A DNA stretch of 64,000 nt from Sphagnum magellanicum (taxonomy: Eukaryota > Streptophyta > Sphagnopsida > Sphagnales > Sphagnaceae). The translations under genes were made by a program, and so were the position numbers. This document shows, in pieces, positions 1 to 13,563 of the stretch; position 1 is the first letter of the stretch, and every line of letters begins with the position of its first letter. The stretch is taken from assembly GCA_021904315.1 (NCBI GenBank), contig CM038924.1, positions 14,186,026 through 14,250,025 on the forward strand, written 5' to 3'. The notes below the pieces were generated by a model. It was given only the letters and a program-made list of their open reading frames with translations. It was not told the origin of the DNA and did no database searches.

Positions 1-423
1 AAAAGAACGCAATCAGATCCAACAAACAGAAATTATGAACAACCCATTTCCTTTCTCGATCAGCATAATAAAATGGGTAGTTGTGCTCACACATTTCCAG
101 TTGCCTCCAATGAAGAATTTGCGAGTCATCCTGCCAATATAACACACAAATCAAGAGAGGCACCACTGCTCTGCTACAAATCTCGTCTTGGTTCCAAAAA
201 GCTTTCAATCTTTTACATGTTCAATTGGTCTGTCTGTTAGATCCAATACCCACAATAGACATTTGTTGGCTGGCCATGAAGGGATTGCAAAAAGCAAAAT
301 GCATACTGGGGAGGAGGTGCAACGGACTGCAGATTGAGAGAGGTGCAACTCTGTTGCAGTTGGATGTCTTTTGCTCTGGTTGTTGTTGTCGTCGTCTTTT
401 CTGCTCTTATGGGTGGTAAGAAT

Positions 424-745
424 AGCATTAGCATTCAAGGGGCGGATGAAACTCAGAAGAGTTTCATCAATTTTGGTGGTAAACTGAGTTTCATTCTGTC
501 TTTCCTTTCTCCGGAGCGCGTCCACTGCTGCTACATATATTTTCACTGCTCCTAACTGTACAACTACTATAATTAGTCTCGAACCTTGTGTATTAAGTGC
601 CTCAGTTTCAGCATTTCATACTGAGATTTAATAAAATATCTTTATATTGTGGATACCACTGAAAGAGAGGATGGGGGTGAAAGGAGGCCCAAACACTGGG
701 TGAAGACAGGGTTACTTTACGGATAACTCTACTATGCTATTGACA
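424..745 (+). repeat. Dispersed repeat R1, copy A
   Basis: Shares with the other copies GGTAAACTGAGTTTCAT, GCTACATATATTTTCACTGC, CTCGAACCTTGTG, GAGATTTAATAAAAT and a GGAGGCCCAAA end block. The ATTTAATAAA part resembles a polyadenylation signal, so this may be an LTR or the 3' end of a retroelement. No coding capacity is recognised. Confidence 0.75.
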
Positions 746-3700
746 AATTTTTCCCAATTCCATTTCCTTCAGTTTACTATAGGGTAAACAAACTAGTGTC
801 TAGGCACTTAGTGTCCAAGAGGTCTCCTGTTTACTCATTCATGCTCTCTTGTCTTTTTGGTGTACAAAGAGAACTTGTAGAGCTCATTTGGGCACACCAT
901 AGTCCTTTCAATTGCTCAAAAAGATTAAGATATGAGAAAAATATGAACCCTTCCTTCCTAGTCCTTGTGAAGCATTTCTCTAGTCTTCTTGTGTGAAGCA
1001 TTTTGTGGTCTTCTTCCTTAGTGAAACTCTTTGTGGTCTTTTTCGGACCTTAAATTATGAAGCTTTTCTCTAATCCTCAAGTTCAATGCTTTTCCAACTC
1101 TTCTTTGTGAAGTTATTCCTGGTCCTATTCGAATCTCTTCTTGGTCCTTAAGGACTAGTCTTGCTTGCATCCCCAACTAGTGGAGTGGGTGAAGTTTCCT
1201 TATATGTCTCAGGAAGCACATGAGATAAAAGGATTTTTTTTATGCTATGAAATAATGGAATATATTAAATATATTTTAAGTATACTTTTCATGATGAATC
1301 ATAGGCATATTTGAGTAAATTATATTTATTTTTATAAATTAAATTATATATATTTGGCATGCCATTTGGAATAAAATGGAAATGATTTCCCTTTGCATAG
1401 GATCTATTTTCTCAAAATTAACTCATGTTTTTGTTGCAATCAAGATTTTCAGGTAAATGGAACTAGTTCATGCTTATTAGCACCAACTATTTGTTGATTT
1501 ATTAATTGAATTGAACTTATTGATACTAATTGAACCTATTAATAATTAATATGTAATATTTTAAACACATATATTATTTTTTCTAATATAAAAAATTAAT
1601 GCATACTCCATATTAATTATAAATTTACTTTTAGAATAAAAATTACCATATATATATATATATATATACCCAACCATCAATATATCACACCTTATATTTT
1701 TATTCACTTATTTTCTAAATTTTAAAAAAATGTCCCCCCAAAGGTTTGAACCTTTAATTTCTTGGGATGAATGTGTGAATCTCTTTATAGTCCTCTTGTT
1801 CAAATGCCTTCTTGATTTTGAAGTGTGGAGCTTTTTTTGGTCTTCTTGTTTGAACTTATTTTCCCAATTCCCTTGACCTCTCACCCTCACCCTTTTGTTG
1901 TTCTTTTTCTTAATTAGTAGAAGGGTGTACATTTGCTACAACATGCCCTTGTGTTAATATTCTAGCCCTCAATTATTACTTAGCTTCATGTTGAATAATT
2001 TTTTTACTCTTAGGTTGACACTTGAATATGTTAGTTCATGTGGCCATGAAGCTTACTTAAAAGGTTTAATGAAAAGAATATTTTTTTATGGTCGTTGCAA
2101 ACCAAGTTAAAGTTAACTTTGCTTTTGCATGTTTGTTGATTATTCATTAAGTTGTTCAATTTGTAACAATTAAAAAATCTATTATTGTTCTAGCTCTCTT
2201 TACATTTTCTATTTCTTTTCACTTTCCTTAGCTAATTTTTTTAATAATTATTTTATTCACAAATTTCATAGGATATCTAAATATTCATCCATGGTCACAA
2301 CATGTGATTATGAGTAATCAACTAGCGACTATTTGTCGTAGTGTGTATTTACAACAAATGGGGCAATGACAATAGGTTGTGCAAGCTCATCATTTCTTAG
2401 GTTACATTTGAAAAAGTTGAAAATTCTTACAATAGTTTAAAACTAGATTCATCTAGGTTTACAACATTGATTTTTTCTAGTTTATCTTCTATCATTGTAG
2501 GGTTGTGCTTGCCATATATTACATAGTAACAATGTTTAATTTTAAACTTGTAATCATGAGGATCCTCAATTGTTATTTGATGAATTGTTTATGTTATATA
2601 TAATAGTTTTGTAGCAACATATTCCTCTCCCATTGGTGGTTATGATTGGCTTGTTCATCTAATGTATAAGTTTAAAAAATTATTTCATTGTTATTTGATG
2701 TTGTGTAAATGTTCAAGGGATGAGTTTTGTTGTCCATTGCCGTAGGCCATATACCCAAAACCTAAACTTGATGTTTTTTCAATGAGTGATTATAATAAGG
2801 CCTAGTCTAACCATCCAATAAAGTGATCTTGTTTGGTTCCATGTTATTGTTACTAGCTATAACTACATCCCTTATATTTCAAAATATTATTTTAAAAGGT
2901 TTGAAATAAGATACACTTAGGGTTATAGAGCATGTAATGTGTGAAAGGTTAAAGTGATCATGTCTAAACCAAACTCTTATGCCTATTCCATTGCTTTTAA
3001 AGTAACACATGACTACCATGCCCATCCAAAATTAATAAATGTTAATTGGTTAAAGACATTTCGCTTGGAATATAACTTTTGAAAAAATATATAAAAAAGG
3101 TTTGAATAGAGAGAAGTCATCCAAACTCTTTTTCACATTATCATGTATGTCTTTGGTTGTAATTTTAATCTTGCAATTTTTCAATTAATGGTATGTTCCT
3201 TTTTTTCTTATACACAATCAAATAATATAAAAAGTGTATTAGGATTGGATACGTTGTTGGTGCATGTGATTTTAGTGGTTTAGTAGAAGAAATGAGAGTA
3301 TAAAAATATGAAAAGGTTTCTTACACTAAATTGATGTTTATTGTTAATTTGTACATTGTGGGAAGATATGTCAATGTGCAATTGATATGAACTACCTAAT
3401 GCCTATCTCTTTTATAGCTCTTTTAAAATTTAAAATTCCAAAATTTTGGATTGATCTAGTAGTAAAAAATAAATATTTCATCTTGAACCTCTAGTTGTAA
3501 ATATGATTTATGAGTTTTGTCCTATCTTTTTTCACAGTTTTGACATTTTCATATTTATTTTTTACACTTTTACATTTTTTTTGACCTAATTTTTATTCTT
3601 TCATGTGCTTTATTTTCACCTTGAGATCTATTTTTTTCAATTTACCATCTAAATTCAAACTTCAATTTTTCTTTTCTACATGCTCTACTTTCACTTTTAG

Positions 3701-4479
3701 ATTTAAATTCTTACTTGATACCCTAGTTCTCAACAATATTACATTAGGAACTAGGATATTTAAAAAGGATTTGAACTCATTTACTATATTTGTTGGTAGT
3801 GAAGACATATTTGAAAAATGGAGAATACAAAGGAAAAAGAAGGTGTTTAATTTCCTTTAGGTTTGGCCAAATAATTTGTTTTTGTGTTTTTTTTTGACAA
3901 AAATGCAAAATGCATAAGATTAGGGCAAATCTACAAAGGTTTCTCCTTTGAAAGGATAATAAATGTGTTTGCTAAAAGGATCCAAAGATTTTATTGCATT
4001 TGGTGATCTTTGTGCATTGTGATATTATTAGAATTTTTATTTATTTATGATCAACTACATGCTTTTTAGTGTGACAAAACAATCTCCATAACCAAACATT
4101 GCCTTTGCTTGTGTTATTATTTGTAAAAATGCGTCCAAACCAATGTTGGGTGGTTTTTGACCTTGTTTTCAACTTGATTCTCATAGCGAGAACTAGTTAA
4201 CATAACTACATGTGAAAACCAAATTGAAAACCAACCTCCAATTTTCACATGAATGAAAACCAATCATGAAAATGGGTTCTTGGGTTATTTTTTGGAAGAA
4301 CTGGACATGTTTTCTTAGAAGAACTCCATCTAGGTCTCAGTATTTTTGTTTAAGTTTAAGGTTCTTAGACAACAGCCATGGTTTAAGGAGGTGAAGGCAT
4401 TATTTAGGGTTAGGATTTTGTATAAAAGCAAAGCTAAAGGTTTGTGCACTTCATGATTTTTTTAATCTTGTGGTGGTTT
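746..4479. other. Intergenic, AT-rich, no gene recognised
   Basis: Contains T-rich and AT-rich stretches and short open frames without recognisable domains. Two pieces resembling CTTCTTTGTGAAG-type imperfect repeats occur at about 960-1160. Confidence 0.5.
1649..1668. repeat. (TA)n microsatellite
   Basis: Ten TA units in AT-rich intergenic DNA. Confidence 0.9.
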
Positions 4480-4870
4480 TTTATTATTGGTTATGCTTTT
4501 GTGTTGTTGGCTTGGCATTATTTTTGCGCATTGCTCTTATAATGTTATGTTGTTGTTTCTACTCCTGTTGCACCACTTTCATTTTTCTTGTGTTGTTGTT
4601 GTTGTTCTTGCATTATTTTAGTTCTTTTTGTTATTTGTGCATTGTTACCTTGCTCTTCTCATGTTGCTACTTCACTCTTCTCATGTTGCTACTTCGTTTT
4701 TCACATGTTGTTACCTTGATTATTCTAGCATTGTTACCTCGACTCTTCTTGCGTTATTACTTCATTCTTTTTTCACATTGTTGCCTTGTTTTTTTTGTGT
4801 TATTGCTTTTGCTTTTATTGTGCTGCTATTACCTTTATTCTTTTTGTGTTACTACCTTGTTGTTTTCACA
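4480..4870 (+). repeat. Pyrimidine-rich degenerate minisatellite
   Basis: Roughly 24-bp degenerate units of the form TGTTGCTACTTCACTCTTCTCA and TTGTTACCTTGATTATTC repeat across the interval. They open two overlapping Leu/Phe/Cys-rich reading frames, which I regard as a by-product of the repeat and not a gene. Confidence 0.65.
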
Positions 4871-5606
4871 ATTCAAGTACATACTAACCCATCAAGATGT
4901 TGCTCTTCTCACAATTTACCTCTACTATTTTCAAATTGTTGTGATCTTGTTTTTTTCGTTGGTATGGTACTTCCCTTCCCCTCCTTGCCATATGTAGGTT
5001 GAAACTTGAAGCTTGGAACTCCAACACCAAAGGTGCATTCTTTTCCTTTTTTTTCATTTTTTTCATTCATTTTGTGTTGTTTCTTATTAATGTGCTAAGT
5101 TTTTTTATTCATTTTCTTTATTTCTTATTTCTGCAAGATTTGTTTAACTTCATAATAAACCCCATGCTTTTTGTTTTTTCCACCTTATAAACCCCATATT
5201 TTTTCCACCTTATTTAGTTGTTGTAAATGCTTAGAAGGTAGATTGTATTTTGTAATTATTTGTAAATGGCAATTTGTGGTTTTTAATTGTAAATGTTAAT
5301 TTTTGGTTTTTGATACATCATAGAATTGTTTAGGGTTTGGTTTTTGATAATCATAAAATTGTTTAGTTTTTTCACTACTCATAAGGCAATAATTTTTAAT
5401 TTCAAATTAAACGTGGAAAAGTTTTTTGAAGATGAAAATACATGTGATATATTTATGAATGAAGTAAGGATGGAAGATGAACCTTTGTTGGAACTTGAAT
5501 AAAATGGAAGTTGTCAAAAATGAAATTATTCAAATAAAAGAAATGTCATGACCCTAGTTTTGGGTTCACAACCAAGGCAAAGGCATGGAAAGGTGCGGGC
5601 CAAAAA

Positions 5607-5678
5607 TGTAACCCGAGAATTACATTTGCACTCCCAGGAGTGCAAAGGAGTGTGTGAGGGAATGATCCCACACACTCC
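5607..5678. repeat. Cluster of adjacent short hairpins
   Basis: TTTGCACTCC (5625-5634) pairs with GGAGTGCAAA (5637-5646). GGAGTGTGTG (5647-5656) pairs with the CACACACTCC ending at 5678. A weaker ATGTA/TACAT pair precedes them. A further perfect arm pair, GGAAGTCAAA / TTTGACTTCC, lies near 5871-5900. This may belong to an old LTR beginning near TGTCATGACCC at 5546, but no second end was found. Confidence 0.5.
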
Positions 5679-6734
5679 CAAGTGGATTTTTACTTTGGGA
5701 GTTGGAATCCCTATTGAGTCCTGAATTTTTAGAGAATGATTTTAAGGGTCAAAACCCATTGGATTGAAGATTTCCTTATACCATTGGAAAGCTTTTGAGA
5801 CGTAGATGTCTAAAATGAACTCAGCTAATCCATTTGAATACCTAAAACACAAGTTATGGTTGAGAGAAGGGGTGGAAGTCAAAGTGTCAATTTGACTTCC
5901 AACCATTAAAAGTCAAGAATTCCCCTAATTTACTTGCGTGCAGATGGTGTGACACATATAATTAGAAAGCTTTCGACAAGGGTTACAACTTTGATTCACA
6001 CTTCACATCAATCAGAGGTCTTCACAAGAAATTATGGGCTTTCAAAATGATGAAAGTTTCAATTTCGGGAATTTCAGGACTTTTGACTTGGGAGTCCTGA
6101 AAAATGACATTTGGTTGTTGCTTCTGCGGCTAATCATAGAGAATATTATAAAGAGGAAGGTGGTGGTTTCCCCCAAGTTTGGGCCATGGTGAGTTTTGTG
6201 AATTCGTGTATGCCCATGGTTTGTCCGTGTGCACCAAAAGTGTTCCAATTATGCACTAATCAACTTGTTGTTTGGTTTGTGCAAGTTCATATGAATAATT
6301 GATTCGCTTGTCATTTGTTTTAGTCCCCATCCCAGAGCTCCAACACGCCCTTTTTACCTTCGAGTGAAATGTTGTGAGCTAAAGAATGTAACCCTAATTC
6401 CTTTTTCCGTTATTTTCATTTTTGGATTTGCATTTGAATCCTTCAAAGACTGTGGGGGTGCATCAAGGAAGTAGGATTCCAAAAATGAATGAAGAGAAAT
6501 GAAAATGAATTTTAATAAGTTGCATGTTCAAAAATCAGTTTTTGGAGAAAAAATGGTAGAAATGCATTATGTTGGGCATTTTATTATGTTAATGATAATA
6601 AAAAAGTTAATGTAACAACTCCTCAAACTATGCATTATAATTTTTGTCATAATAATCCAATATTGAATTTAAATCCAAAAAATCAAGCTAGGAAATGATT
6701 AATCATATGTGACATAATTAATGGTATAACTGCA

Positions 6735-8830
6735 TTGAGGAAACGTGTTACTTTAGATCAATCCAATGTTTTGAATTTTTTTGAAGAAGAAATGAATTGT
6801 CCTTTGAGGGAAGAAAAAAAACCACCTTTCAAAAAGAGACAAAATATTTCTTTTAATTCCATATTTATTTATTTTTACAAGAGAACCTTTCAAGAAAGAG
6901 GATGTGCAACAAAAACAAAATTTGGAAGATTTAGGTGTTTTAATTGTCAAAAACCATCTTCCTTTATAGTTTGTGGAAAGTAATTGGTTGAAGAGGTTTA
7001 GTATACATTTGTGTCCAAGAATTGTTTTTCCTTTCATAAAATAGTTTTCTCATGAATTACTTCTTGGATTAGTGGAAAAACTAAGTAATTATATGTTTTA
7101 CTAGCTTTAGCAAAATGTTAATTTGTAACAACAAGCTTTGATATGTGGATGTTCAAAGTTGGACATGGTGTTTTTGCATTGGTGATCAATTTTTAAGTGT
7201 TAATTGGCAGTTGAATCGTATTACCCTTAGCTTTTTTGAGTTAATAGATATTAGTGGACAAACCTTGGCTAAAAATTTGATAGAACTATTGGATAGTTAT
7301 GCATCAAGGGAAAAAACTATTGTTTATGTCAAGGATAAGGGATCTAATCTAAACATTATGACTACAACCTTAAAATCAATTATAAGTTGTGGTATGTTGG
7401 GTTTGAAGGAAAGCTTTCAGGGCATTTGTTTTGGTCATGCATTTTTAAAAAAATTGCCAATATGTTACAACAAAGGAGAAAGTTTGTAAAAACTTATGAT
7501 ATGTGTCAATCAAAACTACCCAAGGAAATTTGCAGAAATGCATAATGAGGCCAAAAAAATCTAGAAAAGGTAGATAGGAATGGGAAAATGCATGTGTGAT
7601 TTTAGGTCTTCCCTTAAGAAAATTGAATATTCCATTGAAAGCAAAGTAATTTTCATTTTTCTAGACTTTTTTGTGTCCACATTTCTTTTTCAATTCTTAC
7701 TTTGCCTTGTTTAACATTTTTTTCATTTTTTTTCCAATTCTTATTATGCATATTCTAACAATTTCTTTTGCTTTTGCTAATTTGTTAACAAAGTAATCCT
7801 TTTTTAGGAGCTTTGCAATTCAAATAACCAATAATATTATGTTACATTAGGAAAATTCTATGAAAATGAGTGCAAGAGTACCACCTCTTTTGACATGGCA
7901 CATTTGTCACATTATTATTAATTCTTTTAGCCTTGTTGTGTTTGTTTGTATTTTGAAAGGGGTCATTGGTTATTAAGTGATGCATTGAATTTTGCCATAT
8001 CCATGAGTCTAAAATTTAAGGATGAAATTGATTTTGCAACCTTTGACAACCTAATGGAAGAAGATGAAAATGTTGTTTATGAATTATCATGTTTGGCCTC
8101 CAACATAAAAAAAAAAGTTTAAGTTTTGGATTATTTTCTTTCCTTCTTAAAAAAATGAAAAAAAAAGGCTCACAATATGTTTTTTAAAAATGTTGGACCC
8201 TAGATTTAAAACTTTTCATCTTATGTCCTCACTTATTGGTAATGAGCAAGGTAAGGCAATTGTTAAAGAGTATGACAAAAAGTCTTTGTTTCTTATGTTT
8301 CTTAAATGTTATTATCACTTGCATCTATTGGTTGAAACTAAAAGGGGTGTTGTTGAACAAAGGGTTGAAGAGGAGAAGAATTTGGATATCTTTGAGATGA
8401 TAGCTAGCATATGAGCCAACAATAGAATTGGTCAACAAAAAGCTTTTGATTTTCAAGCGTTATCAAGTGGATGTTAAAGACATCAAGTGCCCATTGCAAT
8501 GGTGGGAAAAGCATGAAAACATGTTTTTTGCAATTGGTTTTTGTGCTAGACAAATCTTAGGAATAGTTGAATCTCGAATGGAAATAGAAAAAATATTTTC
8601 ATTAGTTAGAATCCTTACTAGTCTTAAGAGATGTCATTTATAATTAAATAATTTGCACAAATAGATCTTTGTCAACAAAATTTGGCCCGTTGATGCTAGA
8701 ATACGTTGAAAATCCCCTTTTAATTTGGTGGATTTAATTGAAACTGAATTTAATTTAGAGGAAGAGTTTGAAGAAGCTTTTGAAAGGGACAAAGTTGTGG
8801 AGTTGTAAATTTTGAATAAATTCATTTTAC
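6735..8830 (+). pseudogene. Degenerate hAT-superfamily transposase
   Basis: No single frame is intact, but fragments in order match plant hAT transposases. About 7140-7490 contains SFDMWMFKVG, the ISGQTLAKNL block and KDKGSNLNIMTTTLKS with SFQGICFGHAF, the catalytic-core region. About 8190-8410 contains MLDPRFKTFHLMSSLIG and EYDKKSLFLMFLKCYYHLH. About 8425-8640 contains CPLQWWEKHENMFFAIGFCARQ-type sequence, ILGIVESRMEIEKIFS and the end of the dimerisation domain. Frames shift between blocks and are broken by stops. About 700 bp (7490-8190) separates the core from the C-terminal part and is only partly explained. Terminal inverted repeats were not found. An old, inactive copy. Confidence 0.8.
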
Positions 8831-8849
8831 AAGTTTTCATATATTTTCA

Positions 8850-10640
8850 ATAATTTTTAAGTTCAAAAAATTATTATATTTAATAAACATAATTGATTAA
8901 TTATAAAATTAAATTTTAATTTATGAAAAACCAACTATTATTATATATGCAAGAACTGCCCTATTTGAGAACTGGGTGAATGTGTAAAACTTACAAATCT
9001 TGATAACCTGGTTGATTCTCACTAGTAAAAAAAAAAGTATATATAAAACTGATTGGGTTCTCATAACATGATGTAAGAACTGAAACTAGCTGGTTCTCAC
9101 AAAAAAATTGAGAACCGCCCAATACTAGTCCAAACCACTCCCTAAACCAAACATTGCCTATGGTAAAATCACTCAACTTTTTCCTTAAGTCATCTCAAAG
9201 CAAACCCATAACCAAAATGCCAAAATACAACACATTATGTTCTATCCAATTTATTTTTAATTATACGTATTAAAATTATGCCCATTCACATCCTGTCACC
9301 AAACACAACCACACATAAAGGTGGTAAAATTTTCTTTTACTTGCCTTTTCCCATGCCCAAGATCACACACAAAAATCACATTATATTTAAATGGTGCAAA
9401 ACATTTGAACACATTGTTTTAAGACAAAGAATTTTGGTCATAGGGTTTTTTTGGAATGTTGAAGTGAACATGTGCAACCCTTGATGAAGCAAGGTCTACA
9501 TTAGATTGGTGTTTGGTCATTGGCTTGTGTTTGATGAAATGCATGCTTATTATAATCAAATTAGTGAGTCGTTAACCTTGTTAATTCCAAAATCATTAGG
9601 CTTACCTCTCATAACAACACCATTTTGCTATAGGGTGCAAGATACATATGTATGGACATTGAATGTCATGAACAAGAACTATAACTTAGGAAGCAAGATG
9701 TACAAGCCCACCATCATATATGTATACTACAAGTCAATAATTACTTAGTAGAATTCCATCATAGGAGTTGAATTTAGGAAACTTTTCGGGTGGGAAAACC
9801 CTAAATTCAGGAGCTTTTTCTTTTTCTTGTTTCCTTCTTGTGTTTGAAACATCTCTTTTTGCAAGAGAGGCAAAACTATACAAAAAGTTGTCACCTTCTT
9901 TGCCCAATATATTATTTTAAAAAAAATCTCCAATGTTGTATGATGAAAAAAATACAATCTAGATTGAAATTTCTCATGAAACAAGCATTCTACTACTATT
10001 GTACTCTATGGACTAGGTATCACGTATTTTCTCATGTAGTCAATGGAAATGAAGTTAATACAATACATAGTTCAAGGTTGTTACCTATCCGTGTTGGTTG
10101 GTTCTTAATTTTGAAATGATTTTTTTGTCGGGTTTTTTCATGTCTGAAATCTTTAGTGAAGTTCTCGAAATGGTTTTATTTTGGATTTGTAAAATTTTCA
10201 GTTCTAGAGTCTTCCCCCCCAAAATAAAATAAAATAAAATTGGAGCTTGGTTCAAGTTAAGACCAGGTTCAATTCCATCTTCATTTCATTCAACTATAAT
10301 TAACATTCATTTATAATGTTTAAAAAAAAAAATCTAGTGCACAACATTCAAGATAAAAGATTTTTGTATTAATTGTTACGTACAATGAATTAAAACTAAT
10401 AACTTGCCTAAATGAGCGGGCTTGATTATTGTCCTTTGAAAAAGCTTGGATGTATCTAAGGCTAGTCCAAGTTCCGGTTTCAATTTCAACTCGATATTGG
10501 TCGCAAAGTCCACATCCAAATTCAGTTTCAGCAAATTGATGAACCTCGGGGCTGGATACCCTAGAGCCTAATCAAGAACCTGCAAGAGAACCTGCCTAAT
10601 ACCCTGAGACTGCCAAGGCTAATTATGTTTGAGCCATTAG
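8850..10640. other. Intergenic, no gene recognised
   Basis: Holds repeated GAGAACTGG/TTGGTTCTCA-like words near 8950-9120, perhaps remains of a transposon end after the hAT remnant. Short open frames at 9506-10119 have no recognisable product. Confidence 0.4.
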
Positions 10641-10767
10641 AGTTATCCAGACAGTCTCGTGATTAGGGGGTGAGAACGGCCAGTTTTGGCATAATAGGGC
10701 ATCAAACGTGTAACTGGGAATGAAATTTTTTTACAAAGCAAAATAACTGGGACCCAAACTAGTTTTT

Positions 10768-11340
10768 CCACTAATTTGGGTGGTAAACTGAGTTTCATCC
10801 TGTCTTTCCTTTTTCCTGAGCGCCTCCACAGCAGCGTTTTTTTTTTTGGGGCGAAATTTCGCCAAAATCCGAAAAATAAAATTTTAAAAGGAATATTCTG
10901 TCGCAGATTCTTTGAAAAATTGAGAAACTCGCCAAAACAAAATAGAGGTTTTGAGCTGGTTTCGCCAGATGTAGAAGTCCTTCTCCTGTGGATCGCCAAA
11001 TAAAAGGAGGAATACAAAATATTTCTACTGCCCTGCCAATCCTGTTGCCATTTAATGCTACATCCTTCTTGGGATGCTAGCCAATGGTGCTACATCAGAA
11101 TTTTTTTAAAAAAATCACTGCTCCACAGCTGCTACATATATATTTTCACTGCTCCAACCTGTACAATTACTATAATTACTCTCGAACCTTGTGCATTAAA
11201 TGTTGAGTTTCAGCATTTCATACTGAGATTTAATAAAATTTCATTACTTTGCGGATACCACTGAAAGAGGGGATACCCAGTGGGTGAAAGCAGGCCCAAA
11301 GACAAGGTGACTTTACAGATGACTTTATTGACTTACATTT
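10768..11340 (+). repeat. Dispersed repeat R1, copy B, with internal extra sequence
   Basis: The outer parts match copy A (GGTAAACTGAGTTTCATCCTG at the left; CTCGAACCTTGTGCATTAAA and GGATACCACTGAAAGAG at the right). Between about 10830 and 11118 there is about 290 bp absent from copy A. It begins with a T run followed by GGCGAAATTTCGCC, a short palindrome. Confidence 0.75.
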
Positions 11341-12782
11341 TTGAAGAGGTTCAATAACTAGTTTACACACCTTGACTTTGAGTTTGTGTCCATTGATTGC
11401 AGTTTTCTGCATGAGCCAATAGGTTGATTTTCCCAATTCTTGATGACATCTCTAATTGTTTCCCCCATCATCATGTGATAGCCATTGTTTTAGCTTAGAA
11501 CAACAAGTGCTGGTGAGTAAAGGTTTCACAGCTTAGGCTTAACTTTAACTTGGGGAGTGAATTTGAGGCAATGGGTTATTAGTAATGTTGATGAAGAGGA
11601 GGCGGGGGCGAGGGAAGGGAGGGGCTGGGTTTGAGTAGTTGACTTGCACAAACATTTCACAAAGAAAACACTCGAGCAAAGAGCAAGGGCTCATTCAAGC
11701 AAATTGATTCATTAGTAAAAATTTCCATTGAGATGTTCTAAATTTTCAGGCACACATAAACAATTGGTTTGTCACATGCTGGCTCCATGCTCTGGTCCTT
11801 TAAATGAAATCCATAAGGATGATAAATGTTCAACATACTAAATTGGAAACACATGGTGGGTTAGCCCAAGTGAAACCTTCAATTAAGCCAAATTTCAAGT
11901 ACACTTGTTTGGCCACAACCAGAGTCCATGTGTGGAGGATTATACCTGTTGGAAAAAATGCTTGATCCCTAAAAAAAAGAGGGCTCACATTGATGATTTA
12001 TGTGGATCATATTTTGGTAAGCTTTCATGAGGCCTTTTGCATGCAGAAGAAACATATATTGTATGCCAAATTTTGAAAAAAAGGATGCGAGAAAGAAACA
12101 TGCAGATGAAATTATCGTGGCTTCAACAATTTCTTTGTCCTTACAAAGGAATAATAAGTACTTTGCGTCCATTGGGTTGGGTAGCTTGGGTTGGGTAGCT
12201 TGGTTTTATTGATGGGTAGGAATGTAGGGACAAGTGTTTAAACTATTGACAAAATGTCATAAAATGATGGGCTGACATGAAATCCTTAGTTTCATTTGAC
12301 AAGTTCAACAGAAATTGCCTTTGAAATGATGAATGAAATTTAGATTTAAACACACTAGGCTAGGCTATATTCGTAAGTACCCACCACACTCTTAGGAAGG
12401 GGTATTTGTCCAAGCCAAAAAATGAGTGATGACAACAAAAAATTTCGATGAATAAAATATTTCATGCACCCAATGAGAAGCTTCAACAAACATGCACCAG
12501 GCTCACTAATTATCAAGAAATTTGCCAATGTTTTTTTTTCCAGTTCATGAAGAAGCAAAGCTTCATAGGCTCAAAACTCAAAAAAATTGGAAACTGCAAC
12601 CACAAAAAAAGATCAGCTGATGATGATCTAAGTACTCACCCCACACCCCACAAAGAAAAACAAGGGGTGTGTATCACACTGTGGCCTTCCCCATTTACAT
12701 TAATTAAAAAGTATCTTAAGGCAAAAGAAGAAGAATTATGAAAACTCAAATAATTTCAACATCCGAAAATATACCAATCTTC

Positions 12783-12806
12783 AAAAAAAAAAAAAAAAAA
12801 AAAAAA
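12783..12806. repeat. Poly(A) run
   Basis: 24 consecutive A. Could be the tail of a retroposed sequence, but none was recognised beside it. Confidence 0.9.
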
Positions 12807-12928
12807 TCCTCCAAAAGAAACCAAAATCCTTCAAAAATATTATAACTCTATAACTAATCTCAAATCTCAACACAAGCCAAAAAAAAATATCATCTCTCAA
12901 AAATCCTCATATAAAAATTAAATAGACC

Positions 12929-12954
12929 TATTATTATTATTATTATTATTATTA
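12929..12954. repeat. (ATT)n microsatellite
   Basis: About eight ATT units. Confidence 0.9.
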
Positions 12955-13361
12955 CCTAGTAAGGGACCTATAAAAATCCCTTAAAGCTACTACACTCTAT
13001 AATAATGAATCTAAACACAAATATCCTTGCCATGGTAGACACAAGGCCAAAAAAAGGGAGACAGACCCCTTCACTCAAACCCTAACCCTAATTCATTCAC
13101 TCACTTACCTCCACCCCACAAACAAACATCTTCTTGAATGAGAGAGAGAGAGAGAGATTTACACATACCATAAAAGTAGTAGATCTTATTACTTTGCCCC
13201 TGCAAAGCCAGCCCAAGTGGCGTTGAGAGAGAGAACCAGCACCCACACATTGGGTGGGTACCATGATATAAAGGGCCTCACTCACTCACTCAAGAAAGGT
13301 GAAGGTACCACTAGTAGTGTGGGTGAACCATTATTCTTCACCCAAGGCCAGTTGGCTATGC

Positions 13362-13530
13362 AGGCAAAGTAAAGATCTATTATAATAATAATACCACCGT
13401 ATCTATCTCTAACTCTAACTCTCTCATTGAAGATGTTTCATGTGGTGAATAGCTAGATAGATAGATAGATAGATCATCAGCCTGATCTTTTTGTGGTTTT
13501 TTGCAGGTTCCAATTTGGAGTTTTGAGCCC

Positions 13531-13563
<33 letters not shown>

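Larger units (their letters stand above)
11341..13361. other. Intergenic, no gene recognised
   Basis: Short A-rich and microsatellite stretches toward the right end, and CT/GA-rich sequence near 13080-13240. The last 300 bp before the 331-bp duplication look promoter-like (GAGAGA run, AAACCCTAACCCTAA), but no coding exon follows. Confidence 0.4.

Noticed and set aside
1735-1760. Reverse-strand box B-like GGTTCAAACC
   Set aside because: It is a short palindromic context (AAAGGTTTGAACCTTT) with no box A upstream.
4470-4997. 175-residue hydrophobic open frame, membrane-protein-like
   Set aside because: It is the translation of a pyrimidine-rich degenerate repeat, overlaps a second similar frame, and shows no family motif.
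9506-10119. Short open frames near the hAT remnant
   Set aside because: No recognisable domain in any frame; could be decayed transposon, but this cannot be supported.
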